Notes: generated by a model from the letters alone, not told the origin. A DNA stretch of 38,557 nt from Deltaproteobacteria bacterium (GCA_015492305.1 WGFJ01000102.1:1-38557), one strand, 5' to 3'. Shown: positions 16,002 through 24,180, numbered from the stretch's first letter. A program made the numbers and translations.

Positions 16002-17230
16002 TCATCGTCTCTGATCTCCACATCCACTCCCGTTTCAGCAGGGCCACAAGTGGCGACATGGAGGTGGATACCCTTGCAGTGTGGGCAAGGAAGAAGGGGA
16101 TAAACCTCCTTGGCACAGGGGACTTCACCCATCCAACATACCTCAGCCTCCTCAAATCAAGGCTTGAGGAGGCCGAGTATGGTCTCTACAGGCTGAAAGG
16201 AGGCAGTGACGATCTCAGGTTCATCCTCACAGCAGAGGTGAGCAACATATTCAGCCAGGCAGGCAGGGTGAGGAGGGTCCACAGCCTCATCATTGCTCCC
16301 ACCTTCGATGTGGTGGATCGCATAAACAGGCTCCTTGCCAGGAGGGGGAACCTCCTTGCCGATGGTAGGCCAACCTTTGGGTTCTCTGCAAGAGAGCTCC
16401 TCCAGATGGTCCTCGGTGTATCCGAGGAGTGTCTCATCATACCTGCCCATGCCTGGACACCCTGGTACTCTGTATTTGGATCCAGTTCAGGCTTTGACTC
16501 CCTCGAGGAGTGTTTCGGTGATGATGCCAGGTATATCTATGCCATTGAGACAGGTCTTTCTTCGGATCCGGCCATGAACTGGAGGCTCTCAAGCCTTGAT
16601 GGGGTAACCCTGGTATCCAATTCGGATGCCCATTCCCCTTCAAGGATAGGCAGGGAGGCAAATGTCTTCAGATGCTCCATGGATTACCGGGAGATAGTGG
16701 GGATCATAAGGGAAAAGGACAGGAAAAGGTTCCTGTACACCATAGAGTTCTTTCCTGAGGAGGGGAAGTACCACTTCGATGGCCACAGGGGCTGCAATGT
16801 AGTCCTCTCACCAAAGGAGTCCATGGGGATGGGGAATATCTGCCCTTCCTGCGGGAAGGCACTTACCATCGGGGTCCTCCACAGGGTTGAGGCCCTTTCA
16901 GACAGGGAGGATGGTTTTGTCCCGGAAGGGGCCATCCCCTTCAAGAAGCTCATACCCCTTGATGAGATCATTGCCGAGGCCCTTGATTGCGGGGCGAACA
17001 CAAAGAGGGTGACAGAGCTGTACGAGTCCATGGTCTCAAAGGCCCCTGAACTGGATATACTGATCAACCTTCCACCTTCAGAGTTAAGGACCTTTGTGCC
17101 TGAAAAGGTGGTGGAGGGGATACTGAAGGTAAGGGAAGGCAGGGTCACGATAAGGCCTGGCTATGACGGGGTGTACGGTGAGGTGAGGATATTCGGAGAT
17201 GAGGAGGAGAGGCAGTTAGGTCTCTTCTGA
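15998..17230 (+). CDS. Endonuclease Q (EndoQ) family DNA repair nuclease
   Basis: This 410-residue PHP-domain nuclease starts with a TTG overlapping the previous stop. Metal-binding motifs are DLHIHSRFSR (residues 6-15), GTGDFTHP, IIPAHAWTPW and VSNSDAHSPSRIGRE. A zinc-binding segment follows with GCNVVLSP and NICPSCGK cysteines, then a helical C-terminal region. EndoQ enzymes, first known from Thermococcales and some bacteria, nick DNA 5' of deaminated bases (uracil, hypoxanthine, xanthine) and abasic sites, damage that rises with temperature. The last five residues, QLGLF (406-410), match the bacterial beta-clamp-binding consensus QL[SD]LF at four positions. The 3' end overlaps convergent greA by 15 bp. 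Confidence 0.88.
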   Translation: MIIVSDLHIHSRFSRATSGDMEVDTLAVWARKKGINLLGTGDFTHPTYLSLLKSRLEEAEYGLYRLKGGSDDLRFILTAEVSNIFSQAGRVRRVHSLIIAPTFDVVDRINRLLARRGNLLADGRPTFGFSARELLQMVLGVSEECLIIPAHAWTPWYSVFGSSSGFDSLEECFGDDARYIYAIETGLSSDPAMNWRLSSLDGVTLVSNSDAHSPSRIGREANVFRCSMDYREIVGIIREKDRKRFLYTIEFFPEEGKYHFDGHRGCNVVLSPKESMGMGNICPSCGKALTIGVLHRVEALSDREDGFVPEGAIPFKKLIPLDEIIAEALDCGANTKRVTELYESMVSKAPELDILINLPPSELRTFVPEKVVEGILKVREGRVTIRPGYDGVYGEVRIFGDEEERQLGLF

Positions 17231-17707
17231 ATCCCCCAGGATCTCATGGATGGGTGTTATCTCCAGTATCTCAAACTCCTTCCTCCCCGCTGGAAGCTGG
17301 ATCGTTACCTCCTCTCCAACCCCTCTGCCCATGAGTCCCCTCCCTATGGGTGAGCTTACAGATATCTTACCCTCCTTCGGGTCCACATCCTCCGGAGATA
17401 CGAGTTCATAGACCCTCTCCTCGCCGCTATCCAGGTCCATGACCTTCACCCTTGCCCCGAAGGCAACCCTGTCCCTCGGGATGCTCTCGAGGTGGATGGA
17501 GGAAAGGCTCTCTATCCTCTTTCGCAACTGGGCTATCCTTGCCTGGAGGAAGGACTGCCTTTCCTTGGCAGCCGCATATTCTGCGTTCTCCCGCAGGTCT
17601 CCATGGGCCGCTGCCTTTCTGAGTTCCTTCGGTATCTCCACCTTAAGCTCCCTTTCAAGGGTCTTAAGTTCTTCTTCGAGCCTGTCAAGGATGGGTAGCC
17701 TTGCCAT
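17216..17707 (-). CDS. greA: Transcription elongation factor GreA
   Basis: This 163-residue protein rescues backtracked RNA polymerase by stimulating transcript cleavage. An N-terminal coiled coil (about residues 5-75) holds the acidic tip signature HGDLRENAEYAAAKERQ. The C-terminal FKBP-like domain contains ISVSSPIGRGLMGRGVGEEVTIQLPAG, the family's second signature. Length is typical. A GGAGGTGAG ribosome site precedes the ATG at 17707, 10 nt after the rsmE stop, so it lies at the end of a minus-strand operon. Its TAA stop (17218-17216) lies inside the Endonuclease Q reading frame, leaving no space for a terminator between the converging units. Confidence 0.96.
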   Translation of the reverse strand: MARLPILDRLEEELKTLERELKVEIPKELRKAAAHGDLRENAEYAAAKERQSFLQARIAQLRKRIESLSSIHLESIPRDRVAFGARVKVMDLDSGEERVYELVSPEDVDPKEGKISVSSPIGRGLMGRGVGEEVTIQLPAGRKEFEILEITPIHEILGDSEET

Positions 17708-17717
17708 GCCTCACCTC

Positions 17718-18452
17718 CTATAGACCGAATTCGTAAGCCACTATGCCCACAAGGGCAATGGATGCCGTCTCTGTCCTCAATACCCTGCCCCCGAGGCTTA
17801 CGGTGATAAAGCCCCTCTCCCTTGCCTCCTCCACCTCTCCATCGTCAAAGCCCCCCTCCGGACCTACCAGGAGGGTTATATCCTGAGGGGGCCTTCCGTG
17901 GAGGTAGGCCCTGAGATGGAGGTCCCTCTCCCCTTCCCAGAGCATGAGTTTGAGGGGTGTCTCTGCCATCTTCAGGGCCTGCTCAAAGGTGCAGTAGTGC
18001 TTGATCTCAGGGATTACAGCCCTCCTTGACTGCTTCGAGGCCCTGAGGGCTATGGAGGGCCACCGGTGGGCCTTCTTCTGCTTCCTCTCCCTTTCTTCAA
18101 GGGATATGGACCTCCTTGACTTGAAGGGCACGATGGTGGATACACCCAGTTCCGTTGCCTTCTCTATGATGAGTTCCATCCTCTCCTTCTCCGGAAGGGC
18201 CTGGAGGAGTATCACCTCCACAGGTGGTACCACAGGCCATGGTATCTCTTCAAAGACGAATATCTCTGCCCCTCCCTCCCCAAGGTCCTTTACCCTTGCC
18301 CTGTAACCCCTTCCTTCCCTGTCTGTAACGGTCAGTATCTCCCCTGTCCGTGGCTGCCACTCCAGCAGGGCCTCAAGGGCCCTTCCTGTCAGTGTGAAGG
18401 ACCTTTCGAGAGAGATCCCCTCTATCTGTATCAATCCCCTCCTTCGGACCAT
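17718..18452 (-). CDS. rsmE: 16S rRNA (uracil-1498-N3)-methyltransferase RsmE
   Basis: This 244-residue SPOUT-class methyltransferase methylates U1498 of 16S rRNA using S-adenosylmethionine. The N-terminal PUA-like domain is followed by the knotted domain with QALPEKERMELIIEKATELGV, a SRRSI...RWPSIALRASKQSRR block, and the SAM-binding LLVGPEGGFDDGEVEEA and SLGGRVLRTETASI loops. Length and order are as expected. It starts 3 nt after the stop of the upstream small membrane protein and lacks an obvious ribosome site, suggesting translational coupling. It is followed by greA. Confidence 0.95.
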   Translation of the reverse strand: MVRRRGLIQIEGISLERSFTLTGRALEALLEWQPRTGEILTVTDREGRGYRARVKDLGEGGAEIFVFEEIPWPVVPPVEVILLQALPEKERMELIIEKATELGVSTIVPFKSRRSISLEERERKQKKAHRWPSIALRASKQSRRAVIPEIKHYCTFEQALKMAETPLKLMLWEGERDLHLRAYLHGRPPQDITLLVGPEGGFDDGEVEEARERGFITVSLGGRVLRTETASIALVGIVAYEFGL

Positions 18453-18455
18453 GAC

Positions 18456-18857
18456 TCATCCGAAGAGGGTCATGAGCATGTTGAATATAAAGAGCCAGCT
18501 TGAGAGAACCACAAGCCCCCCAAAGGGCCATACCCAGGTGGGTGATATGGGGGATTTAGGGAACCTGCTTCCAAACCACATGGCCCCCATACCGATGAGC
18601 CCCAGGTTTGCAAGGAAGAAATGGAGGTATGGGAGGCTCTCACTGTAGAGTTTCTTCCCTGCAAATACGGGAAGATAGGTATAGGCGAAGCCGAATATGA
18701 GCATCGATACCCACCCAAGGAGATTCACATGGGTGTGGACAGGGACAAGCCGCAGGACCCACTTTCCCCTGAGATAGGCCATGAGGAAGCCAAGGGTTGT
18801 CCCTATCCCAAGGTAGAGAAAGCTTGCAAGGAAGAAGAACTTCCCAGGACCCTTCAT
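18456..18857 (-). CDS. Small four-helix membrane protein resembling haem-copper oxidase subunit I
   Basis: This 133-residue hydrophobic protein has four predicted transmembrane helices (about 8-28, 43-65, 77-97 and 108-131). The segment VPVHTHVNLLGWVSMLIFGFAYTYLP resembles the haem-ligand helix of cbb3/NO-reductase-type subunit I, where the HxH...GW pattern carries an axial haem histidine. The chain has only about a quarter of the length of a true subunit I, and no subunit II or III is nearby. It may bind a single haem b or be a sensor or assembly protein, but no function is known. It is cotranscribed with the CsgG-type lipoprotein (27 nt upstream) and rsmE (3 nt downstream). Confidence 0.7.
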   Translation of the reverse strand: MKGPGKFFFLASFLYLGIGTTLGFLMAYLRGKWVLRLVPVHTHVNLLGWVSMLIFGFAYTYLPVFAGKKLYSESLPYLHFFLANLGLIGMGAMWFGSRFPKSPISPTWVWPFGGLVVLSSWLFIFNMLMTLFG

Positions 18858-18884
18858 GGTGTCTGGCCCCTTATTCCCTCTCCA

Positions 18885-20312
18885 TCAGTAATGGGTCAGC
18901 CTGAGATCCGTGATGAGGACGTATTTGCCTGTCGAGATGTCGCTACCACTGCCACCAAGGAGGAACAGGAAGGATCTGGGGAGATGGGACAGGCTGACAG
19001 CCTCGGCTGGTGTGGCGAATATCCTTTTGCCATCGAAGAATATAAAGAACATGCTGCCCTTTTTCTGGATGGCCACATGGTGTATCTCCTTTGCAGCTGG
19101 ACGGGGTATGTCCGGGAGGGGTTTGTCAGACCAGAGGCTTCGATCCTCCCCTCCGCTTATGGTGAGGCTGTAGGGGCTGTCTTCCTTGCCGATGGCCACC
19201 TTCAGGATGTCTCCAAAGTATCTGCCCGATATGTAGAGGCTGAACTCAAGGGCCCAGTCCTTTGATGGGTCCCATTCCGGTACATCCTTCTTCACAAGGG
19301 TCTCACCCTTGAGGCCTGCTATCCACCTCTTTCCCCTGAACTCCACACACTCGGCACTGCCCTTTGCCATCTTCCACCCCATGGGCACAACCTCACACCT
19401 TGAAAAGTCCTCTTCCCACACGGTTGTATTCCCGGGAGCGTAGGCCACTGCCATCCTCCTGAGCCCTCCTGATGGTTCGGCCCTCCTTGGTCTCTCCACC
19501 TGAGGGGTGGCTGCAGGCTGGGGCTGCTGGGGTGTGAGGGGATGGGTTGCGGCATAGCTGCTCACATCCTGAACTATCAGGGTTACTGCATGGGCCAGGA
19601 GGTCCCTTGTTGCCTCTTCAAGGGGTGTGTTCTTGAAGGCCTCGAACCATCCACCGGCAACCACCGATCCGATGAGGCCTCCACCTCCCACACCGAACTT
19701 CCACCTTTCAGATTTGCCCTCCACACTTCTGGCGGAGATGATCTTCGCATCCCTTACACTTATGATCCTCATATCAAGGCCTATCTGGGCGTTGCTCTTA
19801 CCCACCTTCACGCCCCCTCCAATCTTCCAGGGAAGGGGTATCAGGAGACCGCCTCCGCCCATGCCACCTGCATTTAGCTCAAGGGATGTGATGGCCCCGG
19901 TAAGGAGGAGATCGGCCCCCTTCAGGGTTGTGGGTTTTGCACCGAGCATCTCGAGTTCTTCCTTTACCTCCTCAAGGGCCTCCCTTTCGAGGACGTTGAA
20001 GCACCCGGTCTGAACCAGGGCGGTCACAAGCATATCCGCCAGTCCATCACCCAGGGCCTGGGGGCTGAGCTCAATGGTGTATCTGGGCCCGAATACAAGT
20101 CTGTCTCCCCTGCACTGTGCAGCCTTGCACTTGAAGCCCTTTGCCACGATGGTTGCTATGGGCTGGGCACACCTTGGCACATGGAGTTCCCTCTCCTGTA
20201 TTTCCTTGCCATATTTGCCTTCCACCTTTGTCGATGATGTGGCCTGAGGGGTGGCACATCCTACGACGAAGATGGCAAAAAGGAGCAGGGCAAGTCTCTT
20301 ATGACCCTTCAT
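18885..20312 (-). CDS. CsgG-family lipoprotein with extra C-terminal beta-rich domain
   Basis: This 475-residue secreted protein starts with a basic/hydrophobic signal peptide ending in a lipobox (VVGC, Cys19), so it is a lipoprotein. Residues about 30-255 match the CsgG/HfaB family: LADMLVTALVQTGCFNVLEREALEEVKEELE, the DLLLTGAIT strand, a glycine-rich insert, and a LDMRIISVRDAKIISA block. CsgG forms an outer-membrane secretion pore in curli systems. A Pro/Gln-rich linker (256-295) leads to a C-terminal segment (298-475) with alternating beta patterns (DFSRCEV, WALEFSLYISG, HVAIQKKGSMFFIFFDGKRI) resembling LamG/concanavalin-type folds. GGGAGGAGGAAA precedes the ATG at 20312; a start 13 codons upstream would spoil the signal peptide. 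No curli genes are nearby. Confidence 0.8.
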   Translation of the reverse strand: MKGHKRLALLLFAIFVVGCATPQATSSTKVEGKYGKEIQERELHVPRCAQPIATIVAKGFKCKAAQCRGDRLVFGPRYTIELSPQALGDGLADMLVTALVQTGCFNVLEREALEEVKEELEMLGAKPTTLKGADLLLTGAITSLELNAGGMGGGGLLIPLPWKIGGGVKVGKSNAQIGLDMRIISVRDAKIISARSVEGKSERWKFGVGGGGLIGSVVAGGWFEAFKNTPLEEATRDLLAHAVTLIVQDVSSYAATHPLTPQQPQPAATPQVERPRRAEPSGGLRRMAVAYAPGNTTVWEEDFSRCEVVPMGWKMAKGSAECVEFRGKRWIAGLKGETLVKKDVPEWDPSKDWALEFSLYISGRYFGDILKVAIGKEDSPYSLTISGGEDRSLWSDKPLPDIPRPAAKEIHHVAIQKKGSMFFIFFDGKRIFATPAEAVSLSHLPRSFLFLLGGSGSDISTGKYVLITDLRLTHY

Positions 20313-20351
20313 TTTCCTCCTCCCTGGTGGGTTAAGAAAATTATCAGCCAT

Positions 20352-22589
20352 CTACCCGGATAAGTCAAGCTTTCCCTTGATCCATCCCTCAAGGACCATC
20401 ACAGCGCCTGCCTTATCAAGGGGGGTGTTCAGGTTCCCGCACCTTGGGTCCTGGACACAGGAAGGGCATCCCCTTTCGCAGGCACAGCCCCTGACAAGCT
20501 TCAGAGTGGTCGCAAGCCACTCCTCCATGACCTCATAGCCCCTCTTTGTCAGGCCTGCACCCCCTTCATGGCCATCGTAGATAAATATGGCAGGACATCC
20601 GAGTTCAGGGTTGAAAGGGTAGCTTACCCCTCCAAGGTCACTCCTGTCACAGAGGGCAAAGAGGGGTAGGGTGGCTATCATGGCATGTTCCATGGCATGG
20701 AGGGTGCCTGCAGGGTCCATGCCTTCTTCCAGCTTGAGGGGGATCTTCATCCACACCCCTGTGGTGGTAAATACGGCTGGAGGGAGGTCAAGGGGGTGTC
20801 TGCTGAGGAGTTCCTGGGTGTATATGTGCCTCTTCACATACCCGTGGACCGTCTCCTTCACCTTCAGGTTTCCAAAGGAAACGGTCACACCCTTTACAGC
20901 CTTCTCCTCCACCACGGAGTCTATCCCTGTCTCTTCGGTGCTCAGGGGCTGGGTGTAGTAATCCACGTCCGTCTCCCTGCACAGGACCCTCCTTTTCTCC
21001 CTGTCAAGCCCTGTAACTATGTACTGCCTTCCGTGGTGGAGGTATATGGCTCCCGGGTAGAGTTCGTAGAGGACCCTTGGCCCTGATGACTCCCCTATGG
21101 GCCCTGTATCGCTGAGGATGGTGTAGGTCTCTCCTATCTCCCTTATACCCGTTAGCCTCTGGGGATACCTCCTCCTTGAGAACCATATGTCCCCTCTCCT
21201 TCCCCTCCGGAGCCTCTCCTCCCTCTCCAGTTCCTCAAGGAGGGGCTTGAGCCCAGGGACATTGTAGATGCCGTCATCCTCCCTCAGGTAGATCTCGGCT
21301 GCAGCGCATGTGAGGTGGATCTTGAGTATGAAGGGGTTTTCCGGGTTCAGTACCGCTGCCTCTGATGGCCTCCTGAAGAATTCCTCCGGATGCCTCATGA
21401 AGTACTGATCAAGGGCATCGTTGAGTGCTATCATCACTATGAGCGCCTCCTGCCCGTGCCTTCCCACCCTGCCACTCCTCTGCCAGGTGGATGAGATCGT
21501 TCCCGGGTAGCCTACCAGTATGCACACATCGAGCCCGCCTATATCCACACCGAGCTCAAGGGCACTCGTCGATATGACCCCTTCCAGTTCACCCCTGAAG
21601 AGCCTCTGTTCTATCTCCCTCCTCTCGGAGGGGAGGAAACCCGCCCTGTAGGAGCTGATCCTGCCACCTATATCAGGGGCTCCATCCCTCACCCACCTGT
21701 GGATGAGTTCTGTTATCTTCCTTGCCTTTGTGAAGGCTATGGTCTTGAAGCCCGATCTCACGCAGGTTATGAAGAGCTTTGTGGCCACCGTGTAGGGGCT
21801 TATGAAGGGGTTGAGGAAGAGAAAGTGTCTCCCCCCGGCAGGGGCACCACTTTTGCTTATCACCTCAAAGGGAAGGCCTGTGAGTCTTTCCGCCAGTTCC
21901 TTCGGGTTGGCTATGGTTGCAGAGCAGGCTATGAACTGGGGGTTAGAGCCGTAGTGGTTGCAGATCCTCCTCAGCCTTCTCATGATCTGGGCTACATGGG
22001 ATCCGAATATCCCCCTGTAGGTGTGTATCTCATCGACTATGACGAACTTGAGGCCCCTGAAGAAGTCCCTCCATTTCTCGTGAAAGGGGTTCAGGGCAAG
22101 GTGGATCATGTCAGGGTTTGTAAGGAGGATGTTTGGCGGAGATTCCCTTATCTTCTTCCGTCTGTACTGGGTTGTATCACCATCGTATATCGCGCTCAGG
22201 CCCTCCAAGGGGATCTCCCTTGCAAAGCCCCCCAGGGCCTTCAACTGATCCTGTTCAAGACCCTTCAGGGGGAAGATGTATATGGCCCTTGATGAGGGAT
22301 CCTCCAGGATGGCCTCCATGACAGGGATGTTGTAGATGAGGCTCTTTCCGCTTGCAGTCGGTGTCATCACAACGATGTTCTTTCCTTCCCTTATAAGATC
22401 TATCCCCTTTGCCTGGTGGCTGTAGAGCTTCCCTATCCCCATAGACCTTAAGGCCCTTGTCACCTCTTCCCTCAAGGGCCTTTCTGGATCACCAAAGGAG
22501 GGTGGCTTTGGTGGGATGTAGTGGTGGTAGACCACCTCCTGGAGGTCAGGTCTCTCCTTTATCCTTTCTATCAGTTTCCTGATCTCCAT
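20352..22589 (-). CDS. DEAD/DEAH-box helicase with DUF1998, MrfA/YprA/Hrq1-like
   Basis: This is a 745-residue superfamily 2 helicase. Q-type SHQAKGIDLIREG precedes Walker A TPTASGKS (76-83); then come DEIH (186-189), SATIANP, the C-lobe STSALELGVDIGGLD and the QRSGRVGRHG arginine finger motif. The C-terminal domain of the MrfA family (DUF1998) ends in a cysteine cluster CACERGCPSC...C (702-717), a probable zinc site. Bacillus MrfA unwinds DNA and works in mitomycin C lesion repair, and Hrq1 is the fungal relative. It heads the minus-strand unit, is divergent from the radical SAM gene by 40 nt, and is 39 nt upstream of the CsgG-type gene. The repair role is inferred from the family. Confidence 0.92.
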   Translation of the reverse strand: MEIRKLIERIKERPDLQEVVYHHYIPPKPPSFGDPERPLREEVTRALRSMGIGKLYSHQAKGIDLIREGKNIVVMTPTASGKSLIYNIPVMEAILEDPSSRAIYIFPLKGLEQDQLKALGGFAREIPLEGLSAIYDGDTTQYRRKKIRESPPNILLTNPDMIHLALNPFHEKWRDFFRGLKFVIVDEIHTYRGIFGSHVAQIMRRLRRICNHYGSNPQFIACSATIANPKELAERLTGLPFEVISKSGAPAGGRHFLFLNPFISPYTVATKLFITCVRSGFKTIAFTKARKITELIHRWVRDGAPDIGGRISSYRAGFLPSERREIEQRLFRGELEGVISTSALELGVDIGGLDVCILVGYPGTISSTWQRSGRVGRHGQEALIVMIALNDALDQYFMRHPEEFFRRPSEAAVLNPENPFILKIHLTCAAAEIYLREDDGIYNVPGLKPLLEELEREERLRRGRRGDIWFSRRRYPQRLTGIREIGETYTILSDTGPIGESSGPRVLYELYPGAIYLHHGRQYIVTGLDREKRRVLCRETDVDYYTQPLSTEETGIDSVVEEKAVKGVTVSFGNLKVKETVHGYVKRHIYTQELLSRHPLDLPPAVFTTTGVWMKIPLKLEEGMDPAGTLHAMEHAMIATLPLFALCDRSDLGGVSYPFNPELGCPAIFIYDGHEGGAGLTKRGYEVMEEWLATTLKLVRGCACERGCPSCVQDPRCGNLNTPLDKAGAVMVLEGWIKGKLDLSG

Positions 22590-22629
22590 GGGTGGAATTT
22601 AACACACCCCTTTCAGAAAGTGAATACCC

Positions 22630-23721
22630 ATGGATGGGGAAGTGGTGTATAATGCCCCTGTGAAGGAGGCCATCCTTTATTCAAGGGAGGGGGAAAGGGT
22701 AAGGTGCAGGGTCTGTCCCAGATACTGTCTCATAGGGGAGGGGAAGAGGGGGTGGTGTGGCACAAGGGTCAATAAAGGTGGAAGGCTCTACACCCTTATC
22801 TACGGCCTTGTCAGTTCCATGGCCGTCTCACCTGTAGAGAAGAAGCCCCTTTTCCACTTCTATCCGGGAAGTAAATGGATCTCCATGGGCACCTATGGCT
22901 GCAACTTCAGGTGCCCTGGTTGCCAGAACTGGTCCATCTCCTTTGCACCCCCTCCGAGAAGGGGGATCTTCCTCCCACCTGATGAGGTGGTGAGGATAGC
23001 CAGGAGATACGGCTGTCTCGGTGTCTCCTGGACCTACAACGAGCCAACCATATGGCTCGAATACACCATCGATTGTGCAAGGGCAGCAAAGGAGGCAGGC
23101 CTCCTCACCCATTATGTCACCAACGGCTACATAACAGAAGAGGCCCTGGATCTGATAGGGCCATACCTTGATTGTTACAGGGTGGATATAAAGGCCTTCT
23201 CCAGAGAGGCCTACAGAAGGACAGCCCATATAGAGGACTTCTCCCCCATCCTCAGGGCTGTGAAGAGGGCAAAGGAAAGGTGGGGTATGCATGTGGAATG
23301 TGTTACAAACGTGACACCCGGATTCAATGACGACAGAGGGCAGCTATCAGGGATAGCCTCCTGGATAAGGGATGAACTGGGAAGGGAGGTCCCCTGGCAT
23401 GTGACCCGTTTCATCCCCCATCACCTCCTGAAGGACCTTCACCCGACCCCTGTGGAGACCCTTGAGGAGGCAAGGGACCTCGGCATGGGATCCGGTCTCT
23501 GCCATGTCTATATCGGCAATGTCCCTGGCCATGAGGGGGAGAATACCCGCTGTCCGGGTTGTGGCCTGAAGGTGATCGAACGGTCTGGCTTTTTTGTGAG
23601 GGATTACAGGCTTGTGGAGGGCAGGTGCCCCAACTGTGAGAGACCCCTCTATGGAAGGTTCCCCAGGGAGTATGGTCGCGATTACACCCTCTGGGAGGGC
23701 TACGAGGTGGGGATCGTATGA
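22630..23721 (+). CDS. amrS: AmmeMemoRadiSam-type radical SAM enzyme (AmrS)
   Basis: This 363-residue radical SAM protein has the cluster motif CNFRCPGC (Cys91, Cys95, Cys98) after an N-terminal CRVCPRYC...GWCG cysteine region, the PLFHFYPG segment and VSWTYNEPTIWLEYT. C-terminal CPGCG and CPNCERPL pairs could bind zinc or an extra cluster. This matches the AmrS family, whose usual companions are AMMECR1 and MEMO1 proteins; neither is present in this window. The reaction is not known. The ATG at 22630 has only a weak ribosome site; an alternative GTG at 22642 follows a GGGGAAG. It is divergent from the MrfA-like helicase and followed by the nuo palindrome and promoter. Confidence 0.88.
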   Translation: MDGEVVYNAPVKEAILYSREGERVRCRVCPRYCLIGEGKRGWCGTRVNKGGRLYTLIYGLVSSMAVSPVEKKPLFHFYPGSKWISMGTYGCNFRCPGCQNWSISFAPPPRRGIFLPPDEVVRIARRYGCLGVSWTYNEPTIWLEYTIDCARAAKEAGLLTHYVTNGYITEEALDLIGPYLDCYRVDIKAFSREAYRRTAHIEDFSPILRAVKRAKERWGMHVECVTNVTPGFNDDRGQLSGIASWIRDELGREVPWHVTRFIPHHLLKDLHPTPVETLEEARDLGMGSGLCHVYIGNVPGHEGENTRCPGCGLKVIERSGFFVRDYRLVEGRCPNCERPLYGRFPREYGRDYTLWEGYEVGIV

Positions 23722-23734
23722 GGGGGTAAAATTG

Positions 23735-23752
23735 TATACTGTAGACAGTATA
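23735..23752 (+). promoter_or_regulatory. 18-bp palindrome upstream of the nuo promoter (putative operator)
   Basis: TATACTGTAGACAGTATA has perfect 8-bp arms (TATACTGT/ACAGTATA) around AG and ends 6 nt before the TTGACA box. The position suits an activator or a repressor overlapping RNA polymerase upstream contacts. It does not match Rex, Fnr or the LexA site as I know them. As a hairpin its loop would be too small for an effective terminator of amrS. Confidence 0.6.
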
Positions 23753-23758
23753 TTTTGC

Positions 23759-23787
23759 TTGACAAAGTAATACAAATGTCTTATTTT
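23759..23787 (+). promoter_or_regulatory. Sigma-70 promoter of the nuo operon
   Basis: A perfect TTGACA (23759-23764) is followed after exactly 17 nt by TATTTT (23782-23787), 30 nt before the nuoA ATG. It lies directly downstream of the 18-bp palindrome. Confidence 0.65.
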
Positions 23788-23817
23788 TTCTCTCACCCTT
23801 TCGGACAAGGTGAGTTA

Positions 23818-24180
23818 ATGCTTCTTGATTATCTTCCCGTCCTCATAATGGCGGTCTTTGTAGCCTTCATTGCTACAATGACCCTCTTTGTATCCTCCCT
23901 TGTGAGGCCCTCAAGGCCCTATCCAAAGAAGAACCAGCCCTATGAGTGCGGTGTGGATCCAATTGGTGAGGCCTCTACAGGGAGGATCAGGATCCACTAC
24001 TTTGTTATAGCCATCCTCTTCATCATCTTCGATGTGGAGACCCTCTACCTCTTTCCCTGGGCGGTGGTCCTGAAAGAGATAGGTCTATTTGGCTATATAG
24101 AGATGTTCATATTCATCTTTCTGCTCCTTATAGGTCTTATATACGCATGGGTCAAGGGGGCTCTGGAATGGGAATCTTAG
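23818..24180 (+). CDS. nuoA: NADH-quinone oxidoreductase subunit A
   Basis: This 120-residue membrane subunit of complex I has three transmembrane helices (about 6-27, 62-82 and 89-112). The conserved [40 protein letters not shown] segment forms the loop near the quinone site. Length is normal for NuoA. The ATG at 23818 follows AAGGTGAG; an in-frame TTG-type start 21 codons earlier would begin upstream of the promoter. It is the first gene of a complete nuo operon and its 3' end overlaps nuoB by 13 nt. Confidence 0.96.
   Translation: MLLDYLPVLIMAVFVAFIATMTLFVSSLVRPSRPYPKKNQPYECGVDPIGEASTGRIRIHYFVIAILFIIFDVETLYLFPWAVVLKEIGLFGYIEMFIFIFLLLIGLIYAWVKGALEWES

Noticed and set aside
23735-23756. Palindrome plus TTTT as an intrinsic terminator of amrS
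   Set aside because: The stem is AT-rich and perfect pairing leaves a 2-nt loop, with only four T after it; an operator is the better reading.
23755-23817. Upstream extension of nuoA
   Set aside because: It would begin upstream of the nuo -35 box; the ribosome site AAGGTGAG precedes the ATG at 23818.
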